Positions 11,001 through 19,717 of a stretch of 64,000 nt of DNA are shown one piece after another. A program made the position numbers and the translations under genes. The stretch is taken from contig NZ_FWXR01000001.1 of the NCBI RefSeq assembly GCF_900176465.1, positions 124,001-188,000 on the forward strand, given 5' to 3'. The DNA comes from Fulvimarina manganoxydans (GTDB lineage Bacteria; Pseudomonadota; Alphaproteobacteria; Rhizobiales; Rhizobiaceae). Positions within the stretch are counted from its first letter, which is position 1. Every line of letters starts with the position of its first letter. The notes beneath the pieces were generated by a model. The model was not told the origin of the DNA, did no database searches, and worked only from the letters and a program-made list of their open reading frames with translations.

Positions 11001-14000
11001 GATGCGCGATTGGCCGGCATCGAGCACCCTGGCGAGCCCATGGAGGCGCTCCTCGAGGCGCTGACGGAAGCCCTCGGACTGGGTCTCGAAGCGGGACTGG
11101 CGATCGTCGAACAGGCCGGCGATCTGACCCGAGCGTGCGTCGAGAAGCGAGGAAATTTGGCCGAGCCGCTCGTCGAGCTCGCCGGCAATCGTCTGAACAC
11201 GCTCTTCCAACAGGGTTTGGCGGTCGTCGAAGGTGCCAGCGAGGCGTCCCTGACGGTCTGAAAGGAGGGCGTTCAAGCTCTCCAGCCGCTGATCAAGAAG
11301 CACGCGCATCTCGCCTGCCTGGCGATCGAAGACCTCCTGGCGCTCCTCGAAGCTCGCGCGGATGGCGGCAACCGCGTCGTCGGCACGGGCCGCGATCAGC
11401 CCTTGGCCGCTCTCGAAGGCAGCGACGATCTGGCCCTCATGCTGGTTCAGCATGGTGCCAAAGCCCGACAGGCGCTCGTCGAGAAGGGCGCGGAGCTGGC
11501 TGGAGCGCTGGTCGAGAAGGGCATCGGCCGCGCCGACGGCCTCGCCGGTGCGGGCAGCGAGAACCTGATGGCCTGCCTCGAAGGCGGCGACGATCTCCTG
11601 GGCCCGTTCGGCCAGAGCGCGGGCGAATTCGCGCGAGCGCATTTCGAGCGATTCGGAGATGCGGCGCGTCGCCTCCTCGATGATGCGGCTGCGCGCGTCG
11701 AGGGCTTCGACCAGATTGCCGCCGCGTTCGCCCAGCGCCTTGTCGATGGCTTCGAGGCGCCGGTCGAGATCGCCCAGCGTTCGGGTGTTGGTGTCGGAGA
11801 GGAGGGCGGCCGCGCGCTGGGTGCGCTCGTCGAGGCTTTCCTCGATGGTGGTGAGGAAGCGCTGGGAATGGGCATCGAGTTCGCCCCGGCGCGTGTCGAT
11901 GCTCTCGGTCAGGCGAGTGAGGTAGACCTCGTCGCGCTCGCCGATCTCGACAAGACGCTCGGCAAAGGCGCCGTCGAGCTGGGCGAGGAACTTCTGGGCT
12001 TCGCCGGCAAGGCCCTGGAGCCGCTGATCGAAAACCGATGCGAGTCCGGTGAGGAACTGGCCCGTCTCGGCCGAAAGCTGAGCACCGCGTGCCTCGAAAA
12101 GGCCGGACATGGACTCGCCCGTCGCCAGCATCCGCCGATCGAAGGCGTCGGTCTGGGCTTCCAGGCGCGACAGGATCGTTTCGGAGCGCTGATCGAGCCC
12201 GTCCGAATGGGTCGTCAGGCGATCGTCGATCTGGGTGATGAAGCGATGGGTCTTGCCGTCGAGCTCCTCGCTGCGATGGTCGATGACGCGGTCGAGATCG
12301 CCGAGGAAGCCCCCGCTCTTTTCGGCGAGCTGGCGAAGACGGTCCTCGAAGGCCGCTTCGAGCCCGGCGAGGAAGGTCTGGGTCTCGACGCTCATCGAGA
12401 CCGAGCGCTCGTCCAGCGCCTCGGTGAGATCGGTCAAGAATTGCTGACTTTCGCCGGTCACCTTCGCCGACCGGTTGGCGAGCAGTCCGCTCATCGCTTC
12501 GCCGGAGGCGATCAATCGCTGCTCCATCTCGGCGCCGATGGCGCTGAGGCGGGCTGCGAGCTCGTTCGAACTCGCATCGAGCGAGGCCGCGCGCTCTTCG
12601 AGAAGCGCGGTGATGCGATCGCCGGAAACGGTGATCCGCTCCTCGACATCGGTGCCGATGCGCGAGAGGCGCTCCATCAGCCGGTCGGAGCGCTCCGACA
12701 TGGAGGCGAGCCGCTGGTCGAGTTCGCCAGCGACCTGTTCGCTGGTCAGCGCCAGCTGGGCCGTCGCCTCCTCGCCGCTGCGGGTGATCCGCTCGATCAA
12801 GGCCTCGCTATTGGCGGCTAGGCGGCCGCCGATCTCGCTCGAGCGCTCGTCGAACAAGGCGGCCATCTGGTCGCTGCGTTCGGAAAAGTCTTCCGCGAGC
12901 GCCTTGGAACGGTTGTCGAAGAGCGCGGTAAAGCGCTGGGAGGCTTCCTCGATCCGTTGCAGGATCTGTTCGGAGGCCTGATCCACATCGGTCACGAGGC
13001 GTTCGTGAGAGCCGACCACGGAGGAGCGCAGCCGCTCGGCATGGGTTAGCATCGCCTCGCGCTCGGTACCCAGATCCTGGACGAGGCTGCGGATCTTCGC
13101 CTCGTTGTCGGCATAGGCCCGCTCGAGGGCGGAGACTTCCGTGTGAACGACGCTTTCGAGTTCGGCCGTGCGGGACAAGGCGCGTTCGACGCTGTCGCCG
13201 AGCGAGGCCACTTCGCGACGCACCGCCTGGCCGACGCCTGCGATCCGCTCGGTCGCGACCGTTTCCGGCTCGATCAGCTTGAGCGCAACTTCGGCCAGAG
13301 ACCGGCTCATCAGACGCAGATCGGCCGAACGGCGGATCATCAGCGCGAAGGCAAAGAAGAGAAGGACCGGAATGAAGGCGCCGGCCACCACGAGGGCGAG
13401 ATCGATCTGGCGGGTCGGGTCCATCGCCGCCTCGGCGACCGGGAACAGCGAATCGCCGTAAAGCTCGAAGGCGATAAAGCCGGCGAGCCCGACCCAGACG
13501 AGGGAGACGGCGAGCGCGATCCAAATCGGCATGCGCGAGGCGCGTCGCGACAGAATGGCATCGGCCATGACGGCCGTGCGGCGTTCCTCGTCATTGGCGG
13601 GTCGCTGGCTATAGGCACGGGGCGGGGCGCGCTCGCCCGCATCGCCGGAACGCGGGGTTTCGCCGCGCGCGCCGGCGGGGCGGGCGTCCGGCTTTACGGC
13701 ATCGGATTGATCGTTGGTCGCAGGAGGGGTGCCGGTGGCGCTTGCGGAAGAATTCTGAGCCGCCCGCCCCATTGCCGGATCGGAGACAGCCTTCGCCGAA
13801 GGCGTCTCGCTGCTGGACGTCGAGGAGCGTTTGGAGACGAAATCGCCAGCGGTCGCCGCACGGCTGCCGCTGCTGGCCGGGGCCGGCACATCCGCTTTTT
13901 CATCGTCGTCCGCGCGGAATTCGTCTGCGGTCTCGCTGAGCTGGCGCTCGAAATCCTCGAAGGAGAAGTCAACATCCGTCGAGGCGGGATGGCTGGTTTC

Positions 14001-14153
14001 GTCGAAGGATGCGTCTGCATCCTGGCTGGTTTTCGAAGGCTCGTCCCAATCGGTCTGGCGATCCGAACGCGAAGTCAGGTCGGCTTCGAGCGCGGCTTCC
14101 AGCTCGTTCACCGCCTCGTCGCTGAGTTCGTCGTAGGCTTTGGTCTTCGACAT
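5076..14153 (-). CDS. Giant membrane-anchored coiled-coil protein, growth pole ring (GPR/RgsE)-like
   Basis: A 3025-residue protein from ATG 14153, chosen because AAGGGCG precedes it and the sequence MSKTKAYDELSDEAVNEL starts there; an in-frame ATG lies 69 bp further upstream. Order of parts: an acidic low-complexity N-terminus (1-200); two membrane helices (about 204-228 and 248-271); a very long charged coiled coil (about 280-2600) rich in LDER, SGL and AAL heptad/hendecad units; a proline/glutamine-rich linker; and a conserved C-terminal block from SDLLRRASQEEEE to the end. Residues 953-1243 are 40-residue tandem repeats. This architecture matches the apolipoprotein-like GPR of Agrobacterium (RgsE in Sinorhizobium), a periplasm-spanning ring scaffold needed for polar growth. 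At ~2100 residues those are shorter. Homology is inferred from architecture, order and taxon. Confidence 0.82.
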   Translation of the reverse strand: MSKTKAYDELSDEAVNELEAALEADLTSRSDRQTDWDEPSKTSQDADASFDETSHPASTDVDFSFEDFERQLSETADEFRADDDEKADVPAPASSGSRAATAGDFVSKRSSTSSSETPSAKAVSDPAMGRAAQNSSASATGTPPATNDQSDAVKPDARPAGARGETPRSGDAGERAPPRAYSQRPANDEERRTAVMADAILSRRASRMPIWIALAVSLVWVGLAGFIAFELYGDSLFPVAEAAMDPTRQIDLALVVAGAFIPVLLFFAFALMIRRSADLRLMSRSLAEVALKLIEPETVATERIAGVGQAVRREVASLGDSVERALSRTAELESVVHTEVSALERAYADNEAKIRSLVQDLGTEREAMLTHAERLRSSVVGSHERLVTDVDQASEQILQRIEEASQRFTALFDNRSKALAEDFSERSDQMAALFDERSSEIGGRLAANSEALIERITRSGEEATAQLALTSEQVAGELDQRLASMSERSDRLMERLSRIGTDVEERITVSGDRITALLEERAASLDASSNELAARLSAIGAEMEQRLIASGEAMSGLLANRSAKVTGESQQFLTDLTEALDERSVSMSVETQTFLAGLEAAFEDRLRQLAEKSGGFLGDLDRVIDHRSEELDGKTHRFITQIDDRLTTHSDGLDQRSETILSRLEAQTDAFDRRMLATGESMSGLFEARGAQLSAETGQFLTGLASVFDQRLQGLAGEAQKFLAQLDGAFAERLVEIGERDEVYLTRLTESIDTRRGELDAHSQRFLTTIEESLDERTQRAAALLSDTNTRTLGDLDRRLEAIDKALGERGGNLVEALDARSRIIEEATRRISESLEMRSREFARALAERAQEIVAAFEAGHQVLAARTGEAVGAADALLDQRSSQLRALLDERLSGFGTMLNQHEGQIVAAFESGQGLIAARADDAVAAIRASFEERQEVFDRQAGEMRVLLDQRLESLNALLSDRQGRLAGTFDDRQTLLEERVQTIAGELDERLGQISSLLDARSGQIAGLFDDRQSRFETQSEGFRQRLEERLHGLARVLDAGQSRIEETFETHERGFESRGEGLRSELDRRLTDIASVFDAGFGQIANAFDERQSGFDRKADELGSLIDARLDGLAQLLGEGQSRIDQTFSNREAALAATIDERRTAFDSIADQLRGLLDERLASLSGTLAERTGAIDESFERGRSGFEERAEAMRGLLDERLTDLATLLDARSGQIAGTFDDRQASFEARASEIRSLLDERLGAISGVLEQRRDELATSIDAGLQRLDSETGSRIDALRERTQLIASALVTAAARLEELLAERQSEIDASMERGTDAVRSVLEGRSGAIEKLLTERSEDIEASLALSSQTLLSGLESQTGQMNATLEETVKRIETLLGAADGIMARGLDDKQDQLAALLEERGRAIETLVEKSREGLADGLDQRIEAIAMLFADRTSRLNQSIQSEGIRFLSGLEEESGRFLSRFSEQAGSFDSQLSDRLSASERSFETARGDFLSGLEGRTDAMQSALEERTQILASITEEVRERMISALDERISTLSGGFDETAAAIAADISERVSALGNVLQETRAAITSGLDEQTNRFRSEIDERRGAFSDQIGESAERQIQAIEGALSTVVSGLDERTRQLREIAQTSETNLMEDLDQRARSLAEQVAGRIAVIEQGFEGKAQSLRSVLDEARAILVDGLDDRLGSLAALVAASEGTLLGGLDERRQAISEELSGGRTAIAHTIEERVGAISEALIEADLKLARLLDDRRDNLAAVLEDASRAAAATLGDRGDEVRRAIDESVANVSAALEERRGDIVSALNEGSTALARSLDDRAVAISTALERGLENVERTLNARARTIADTIRETIAEAMQTMTERVGEIREGWENQTSRLGADLEGIETLFAASGEAARRQIEEEANRLSDRLRGLAEDLSARAGEAGTSLVGEGDRIAENIKGATEVLRQLSEQSRSRFSNEAQELARTVANLAGDMHREVETVREGLAGQRMALADTLSNVSLAVASEFETNAQRFEEMMRAAETRIAESGLSGRDAMREQAEAIAAEIEAAATRMRERAETSQLALREETDQLSRRLSGASYRLRDETEAAAKTLEDRAQRFSEELSVVSAQLGEMIANNAVAGELREAAERVRAEIANASDSLRLEATTVAGQLRGDIVGLSQSFVQDADQAREELLARSAELSGQFSGISDTIRSETERARAQLFEAAGTLGEELSNRLGETERQLAARGRLLSQELENRTRDLSAALSASSGEIRHILDTELTQRLGESERGFADRTRMLGSDLDQRMQGFAELLSTRSAEIGQLVEYLDSNARPLLDRIGQDGSLFASAIETAGRDASERLRTENTAIVATLGRRTEETVEALTRAAEDVLSAFDQRATGTVADVSDLRDRLTGEINDLIGRLAQTSGQVRRLVDDAAGNLSAIDASLQSSGDRFTQAAEQASNQIALSSRMLENNLERLDQLSLGAFSKVASVVDRFAEHGSALGEAVRLIETSEGRLRETLDNGRTGLEELSSGLVARSEEIGGMLRSFEGLMGGLFDKTEERSRSLAARLSSEVGGMLDETDRRLAETEERSRATAADIRSAVEAAIQDAANRFEGATDEVRRTAQVIREELSSARAEIRSGVFQLPEETRESTEAMRRAVSDQIRALRDLSEIVQRTGSAIDVAPAPSRASSAPAASRPAQPQSQRPSQPPRREAEPRMESPAPARTPSRNEPPVDERPAADRGVASQGEFDEGDFEEQLAASFLTDGNLARDLRGSDTSMSRPQQPTPSREAPRPQQPTADRGSSAYGGGATSSRPLQGPPPAPRSSGTASTYGTRAPAAQPAAPLREPQGAPQRPVMQTSPEETADRPPEPQGRGWVSDLLRRASQEEEEAARNAASPAETSPPGSQGQASSAAREQLGSLSVEMARAVDTASATDLWQRYRRGERNVFTRRLYTLQGQQTFDTVRRRYQRDPEFKSVVDRYVADFESLMAETARRDPNVDLTRNYLLSERGKVYTMLAHASGRLDG
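10425..11297 (-). repeat. Tandem 40-residue (120-bp) coding repeats inside the giant gene
   Basis: Residues 953-1243 fall into seven consecutive units that begin LDQRL, LDERL, LEERL, LDRRL, IDARL, LDERL and LDERL. Six are exactly 40 residues; the fifth is 51, with an 11-residue insert (one hendecad). Each unit follows the pattern L-D-x-R-L ... (G/S)QI..(S/T)F..R...F. The register continues more loosely outside this block. Confidence 0.8.
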
Positions 14154-14681
14154 CGCCCTTGCGCCTTCATACTCGTTACTCGCGCTCCGGCTCATGAACC
14201 TTCCGGCCGGTCGATCCGGCATCGATTCATGGCTTTCGCTGCCTCGGGCGGAAGAGGGATGCTTCGCCGGCCGAAACTCACCCCTACTCTAACCCTTTGA
14301 TTCGTCGCAATCTCTCTTCACGAGATACCGCGCGCCTTCAGCGGTTTTCCACTTTTAGACGTCACGCATGCCGGCCCGATTAAAGACCAGATACGCCCAG
14401 TTTTATCGTAGTAAGCTCTATAGCCGAAAGAAACCGTAAATCGCCGCAATCGGTACAAGTTTAAATATACGGTTAACGGCATGACAGGAATTTACACGAA
14501 AGATCCCCGCGAGGGGGCGAGTTCGAATAGCGCCGGACCCGACAGCGTCCTTCCCTGTGTGCGCGCCGGAGCCTTAACGCTTCGCAAAGCCTGTCATCGG
14601 AAAATCTCGCTTCAACGGCCCCGAAAGTCCTGGGCTCGATCGTTGTCTTGTCAGCGGAATGGGCGAGCGGAGGAGCGAGGC
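14154..14681. promoter_or_regulatory. Divergent AT-rich control region between the giant gene and the HPt gene
   Basis: 528 bp without a credible gene. Bases ~14380-14480 are much richer in A and T than the rest of the window. They contain TTAA-N8-TTAAC at 14461-14477, one base longer than the CtrA consensus TTAA-N7-TTAAC. Both flanking genes face away from this block, so their promoters must lie here. No exact -35/-10 pair is convincing. Confidence 0.5.
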
Positions 14682-15642
<961 letters not shown>

Positions 15643-15710
15643 CAGATTGAGGTCGCGCAGCAGCTCCGGATGGTTGCAATCGTCTTTTCTAGGCGATTAA
15701 GCGCTCTTTC

Positions 15711-16385
15711 CTATCGATCCTTGAAGAGCTCCATCGCGAGATCAATCGTCAGCTCGTCGTAATGACCGATGACGCAGCTTGCGCCCGCCCGGGCCGCCTC
15801 GTCTGGCGCATAGCCGAAATCGACGAGGATCGAGGGGATCGAAAGGGCGCGGGCCGCAGCGACGTCGGTGAGCGTATCGCCGATCATGATGGTCTTTTCG
15901 GCGGAACCGCCGGCTCGCTCGATCGTGCCGCCAAGATGCCGTGGGTCCGGCTTCATGGCGGGGAAGGTATCGGCCCCGCAAATCGCCGCGAAACGCGGCA
16001 CAAGCTTAAGTTCCTCCAAGAGCTTGCGCGCCAGACGTTCGGTCTTGTTCGTACAGACGGCAAGGCGCCATCCGGCCCCCTCCAGACGATCCATCGCCGC
16101 GACAACCCCCGGAAAGGGCCGCGAGACGTCGGCGATATGCGCCTCGTAAAACGAGAGGAAAACCGGCAGATGGGCTTCGACGCCCTCCGCGTCGATCGGC
16201 CGGCTGAAATGATGATAGGCGGCGCGCAGCATGGCTCTTGCGCCATGGCCGGCATGGGGGCGCACCAGATCGAGCGGCATCGGCGGCAGGCCGTCTTGCG
16301 CGAGGCAATGATCGAGGCTCGCCGACAGGTCTGGCGCGGTATCAACGAGGGTCCCGTCGAGATCGAAGACGGCGAGTGGAGGCAT
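15711..16385 (-). CDS. gph: Phosphoglycolate phosphatase (HAD family)
   Basis: A 224-residue HAD phosphatase. Motif I is VFDLDGTLVDTAPDL with nucleophile Asp8 and Asp10, motif II is AVCTNKTERLARKLL, and motif III/IV is IMIGDTLTDVAAAR. Spacing, cap domain and the KPDPRHL segment fit Gph, which dephosphorylates 2-phosphoglycolate arising from DNA repair or oxygenase side reactions. The start MPPLAVFD at 16385 begins right before motif I, as in the family; the frame is open further upstream but without conserved residues. It lies back to back with rpiA, the two starts being 182 bp apart. Confidence 0.88.
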   Translation of the reverse strand: MPPLAVFDLDGTLVDTAPDLSASLDHCLAQDGLPPMPLDLVRPHAGHGARAMLRAAYHHFSRPIDAEGVEAHLPVFLSFYEAHIADVSRPFPGVVAAMDRLEGAGWRLAVCTNKTERLARKLLEELKLVPRFAAICGADTFPAMKPDPRHLGGTIERAGGSAEKTIMIGDTLTDVAAARALSIPSILVDFGYAPDEAARAGASCVIGHYDELTIDLAMELFKDR

Positions 16386-16566
16386 GGGAAAGACCGGCGT
16401 TCTGGGGTGAGATGAACGGAATAGCGGTTCCTTACCGCGCGGCGCCCGGCACTTCAAACAAGGGGCGATGCGGTCGACAACGGCCCTTCGAGCCGGTAGA
16501 GCCGTGACGCGTCCGATCGAACGGACGGCACCGGATATGCGCCTTTTAAGGCCAGGGAGGTTCTCG

Positions 16567-17262
16567 ATGGCGGACGCTGCGGCACTCAAGCGTCAGGCGG
16601 CCGAAGCGGCCTTTGCCGATCTCGAAGAGGGGATCAATCTCGGGATCGGGACGGGATCGACGGCCGAGGCCTTCATCCGCGTTCTCGGCGAGCATGTGCG
16701 CGCCGGCTTTAAGGTGGCCGGGGTCGCCACCTCGCAGCGCACCGATCGTCTCTGCCGCGAGCTCGGCATTCCCATGCGCACCCTCGACGAACTGCCCATT
16801 CTCGACGTCACCGTCGATGGTGCCGACGAGGTTGATGGAAAGCTGCGTCTGATCAAGGGCGGCGGCGGCGCGCTTCTGCGCGAGAAGATCGTCGCCCATG
16901 CCTCGGCGAAAATGATCGTCATTGCCGACGAGACGAAGCGGGTGGAGACGCTGGGCGCCTTTCCCCTGCCTATCGAGGTCAACGGGTTCGGCCTGACCGC
17001 GACGTTTCTTTCCATCCGGCGCATCGCCGAGACCATGGGCCTGTCTGGCGAAATCATCTTGCGGAAGGTCGGAGACGACCCCTTCATCACCGACAGCGGG
17101 CACCTGATCCTCGATGCATCTTTTGGCCGCATTCCGGACCCAGAAGCCATGAGCGCCGCGTTGCACGCCGTACCGGGCATCGTCGAGCACGGCCTGTTCA
17201 TCGGGATGTGTTCCGAGGCCGTTTTGGCCGGTCCGAACGGCGTGGAGCGGCTGAAGTCCTGA
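16567..17262 (+). CDS. rpiA: Ribose-5-phosphate isomerase A
   Basis: RpiA, 231 residues, interconverts ribose 5-phosphate and ribulose 5-phosphate in the non-oxidative pentose phosphate pathway. Visible motifs are [13 protein letters not shown] (phosphate loop), [26 protein letters not shown] with the catalytic Asp and Glu residues, and [19 protein letters not shown]. The ATG at 16567 has AGGGAGG eight bases upstream. The next gene (DUF2059) follows after 162 bp; in many alphaproteobacteria rpiA, a DUF2059 gene and gor occur in this order, as here. Confidence 0.97.
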   Translation: MADAAALKRQAAEAAFADLEEGINLGIGTGSTAEAFIRVLGEHVRAGFKVAGVATSQRTDRLCRELGIPMRTLDELPILDVTVDGADEVDGKLRLIKGGGGALLREKIVAHASAKMIVIADETKRVETLGAFPLPIEVNGFGLTATFLSIRRIAETMGLSGEIILRKVGDDPFITDSGHLILDASFGRIPDPEAMSAALHAVPGIVEHGLFIGMCSEAVLAGPNGVERLKS

Positions 17263-17424
17263 CGCGGATCGTGGCGACCGCCCCTTTGGAGAGGGTGGGC
17301 GCCGACCCGCCTCAGGTCTCGTAAGGGCGGTTTGGACAATTTTCGCCATGCTTGATACCTCATGGCCCAGCCGGAAACGGCCCGGCATCGGTGTGCCGGG
17401 CAAAGACTTCACGGAGATCGAACC

Positions 17425-18033
17425 TTGTCGATTGTCTCATATTTCCGGGCGGCTCCCGCCCTTGTCGCGACTCTGTCCCTGACGCTGGCGGCACCCGCCT
17501 TCGCACAGGATCAGGCGCAGCCGGCCAAGGCCGCCGCGCCGACCGAGGCGCAGCCCGAGATTTCCGAGAGCCATCTCGAAGCGGCCCGCGCGGCGGTCGA
17601 TGCCATCGGTGCAACCGACGAATTCGACAATATCCTTCTCAACATCGCGACCCAGACCAAGGCCGAGTTCATTCCGAACAATCCGAACCGTCAGGCCGAG
17701 ATTTCGGAAATGGTCGACGAAAAGGCGCTGGAACTCGCCTCGCGCCGGGCCGATCTCGAGGCCGAGGTCGCGCGGGTCTATGCCCGCGTCTTCTCCGAGG
17801 ACGAATTGCGTCAGATCGCCGCCTTCTACGGCTCCGAGGCCGGCAAGAAGCTGATCGAAAAGGGACCGGAGGCAACGCGCGAATCCATCGCCGCGGCGCG
17901 GGTCTGGTCGAACGGCATCATGCGCGATCTGCGTCAGGCCTCGATCGAAGGCATGAACGAGCTCTTCGGCGAGGCCGACGATGCCGGCACTCCCGGCACG
18001 GCCGAGGGTGAGGCCGCAACGGCCAACCAGTAA
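17425..18033 (+). CDS. DUF2059 domain-containing periplasmic protein
   Basis: About 202 residues with a clear signal peptide ending AAPAFA-QD (residues ~1-25), so it is exported. The mature part starts with an Ala/Pro/Gln-rich stretch and then carries the helical DUF2059 domain, for example VFSEDELRQIAAFYGSEAGKKLIEK. The function is unknown. I place the start at TTG 17425, which has CGGAG at a suitable distance and begins exactly at the signal peptide. An ATG 63 bp upstream would give a non-hydrophobic leader. It lies between rpiA and glutathione reductase and is closed by a strong terminator. Confidence 0.82.
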   Translation: MSIVSYFRAAPALVATLSLTLAAPAFAQDQAQPAKAAAPTEAQPEISESHLEAARAAVDAIGATDEFDNILLNIATQTKAEFIPNNPNRQAEISEMVDEKALELASRRADLEAEVARVYARVFSEDELRQIAAFYGSEAGKKLIEKGPEATRESIAAARVWSNGIMRDLRQASIEGMNELFGEADDAGTPGTAEGEAATANQ

Positions 18034-18111
18034 AGCTTCTATCTGTTTGCGCCCTTTGCGGTCCGGCCGATGCGGTCTGGCGAGGCAGAGGCGCAAACGC
18101 CCCATCGGACC

Positions 18112-18149
18112 GGCGGCCGGATGCGAGAGCATCGTCGGCCGCCTTTTTT
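18112..18149 (+). terminator. Strong rho-independent terminator after the DUF2059 gene
   Basis: GGCGGCC ... GGCCGCC outer stem with an inner GATGC-gaga-GCATC stem, followed by six T (18144-18149). Confidence 0.92.
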
Positions 18150-18252
18150 CATTCAAGCCATCGTCAGGAGCGCGAGACACGCTTCGTCTGGTGCCTGGCG
18201 CCTGACGCGTTATAAGGCCGTCAAAGACATCCACACGAGAAGGACGCCTCGG

Positions 18253-19647
18253 ATGGCAAGCTACGACTACGACCTCTTCGTGATCGGCGGCGGATCGGGG
18301 GGCGTTCGCGCGGCTCGTCGCGCGTCCATGCTCGGCAAGCGCGTCGCGATCGCGGAAGAATACCGCTATGGTGGAACCTGCGTCATTCGCGGCTGTGTGC
18401 CGAAGAAGCTGATGGTCTATGCCTCGCAATTCTCGGAAGCCTTCGAGGACGCCGCCGGCTTCGGCTGGTCGGTCGGCCCGCGCGAGTTCCACTGGGACAA
18501 GCTGATCGCGGCCAAGGATCACGAGATCGACCGGCTGGAAAAGGTCTATCGCGCCAATATCGAAAAGGCCGGGGCCGAGATCCTGAACGATCGCGCGACC
18601 TTCGAGGGGCCGCACGAGATCCGGCTCGAGAACACCGGCAAGATCGTCACCGCCGAGACGATCCTGATCGCCACCGGCGGACGGCCGAACCAGCATGCGG
18701 CGCTTCCCGGCGCCGAACATTGCCTGACCTCCAACGAGGTGTTCCACCTCACGCGCCAGCCGCGCAAGCTGGTGATTCTCGGCGGCGGCTATATCGCGGT
18801 CGAATTCGCCAACATCTTTCTCGGCCTCGGCAGCGATGTGACGCTGGTCTATCGCGGCCAGGAAATCCTCCAGGGCTTCGACGACGATCTGCGCCATGAG
18901 CTGCATCAGGCCATGGCCAAGAAGGGCATGTCGGTGCGCTGCAAGGAGACGTTCAAAGAGGTGCGCCAGAAGGCCGACGGTCGCTTCGAGGTCCATCTCG
19001 ACAGCGGCGAGGTGCTCGATGCCGACGAGGCGCTTCTTGCCATTGGGCGCCAGGCCAATACGGTCAATCTCGGCTGCGAGAAGGCCGGGGTCGAGCTCGA
19101 TTCGCGCGGCGCCGTCGTCGTCGACGATTATTCCCGGTCGAATGTGCCGCATATCTTCGCCATTGGCGACGTCACGCACCGGGTGCAGCTGACGCCGGTC
19201 GCGATCCATGAGGCGATGTGCCTCGTCGAGACGGTCTTCAAGAACAATCCGACCAAGCCGGATTATGACACGATCCCGACGGCGGTGTTCTCCCAGCCCG
19301 AGATCGGCACGGTGGGCCTGACCGAGGCGAAGGCGGCTCAGACCTATGACGAGATCGCCGTCTATCTCGCCAAGTTCAAGCCGATGAAGAACACCCTGTC
19401 GGGCCGCGACGATCGGATGATGATGAAGATCATTGCCGAGACCGGCACCGACAAGGTCGTCGGCGTCCACATTCTAGGACCCGATGCCGGCGAGCTCTCC
19501 CAGGTTCTCGGCATCGCGGTGAAGGCGGGGCTGACCAAGGCACAGTTCGATGCGACGATGGCGGTCCACCCGACGGCGGCCGAAGAGCTCGTGACGATGT
19601 ACGAGCCGAGCTACATCATCCGCGCCGGCGAGCGCATCGCCGCCTGA
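18253..19647 (+). CDS. gor: Glutathione-disulfide reductase
   Basis: A 464-residue flavoprotein of the pyridine nucleotide-disulfide oxidoreductase family. The FAD loop is VIGGGSGGVRAARR (residues 10-23), and the redox-active pair is Cys43/Cys48 in GGTCVIRGCVPKKLM. The NAD(P) loop is GGGYIAVEFANIFLGLG, and the C-terminal HPTAAEELVTMYEP holds the catalytic His of the partner subunit. It reduces oxidised glutathione with NADPH. The start ATG 18253 has GAAGGA upstream. It follows a strong terminator, so it has its own promoter. A gamma-glutamylcyclotransferase-like gene follows 70 bp later, making a small glutathione-related pair. Confidence 0.96.
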   Translation: MASYDYDLFVIGGGSGGVRAARRASMLGKRVAIAEEYRYGGTCVIRGCVPKKLMVYASQFSEAFEDAAGFGWSVGPREFHWDKLIAAKDHEIDRLEKVYRANIEKAGAEILNDRATFEGPHEIRLENTGKIVTAETILIATGGRPNQHAALPGAEHCLTSNEVFHLTRQPRKLVILGGGYIAVEFANIFLGLGSDVTLVYRGQEILQGFDDDLRHELHQAMAKKGMSVRCKETFKEVRQKADGRFEVHLDSGEVLDADEALLAIGRQANTVNLGCEKAGVELDSRGAVVVDDYSRSNVPHIFAIGDVTHRVQLTPVAIHEAMCLVETVFKNNPTKPDYDTIPTAVFSQPEIGTVGLTEAKAAQTYDEIAVYLAKFKPMKNTLSGRDDRMMMKIIAETGTDKVVGVHILGPDAGELSQVLGIAVKAGLTKAQFDATMAVHPTAAEELVTMYEPSYIIRAGERIAA

Positions 19648-19717
19648 GGCGGGGCTCCGCCAATTCGCCTCGCCGAAGGGCTTGCGCCGAGGGGCCGGCT
19701 TTGTCATCTGCCGGCCC

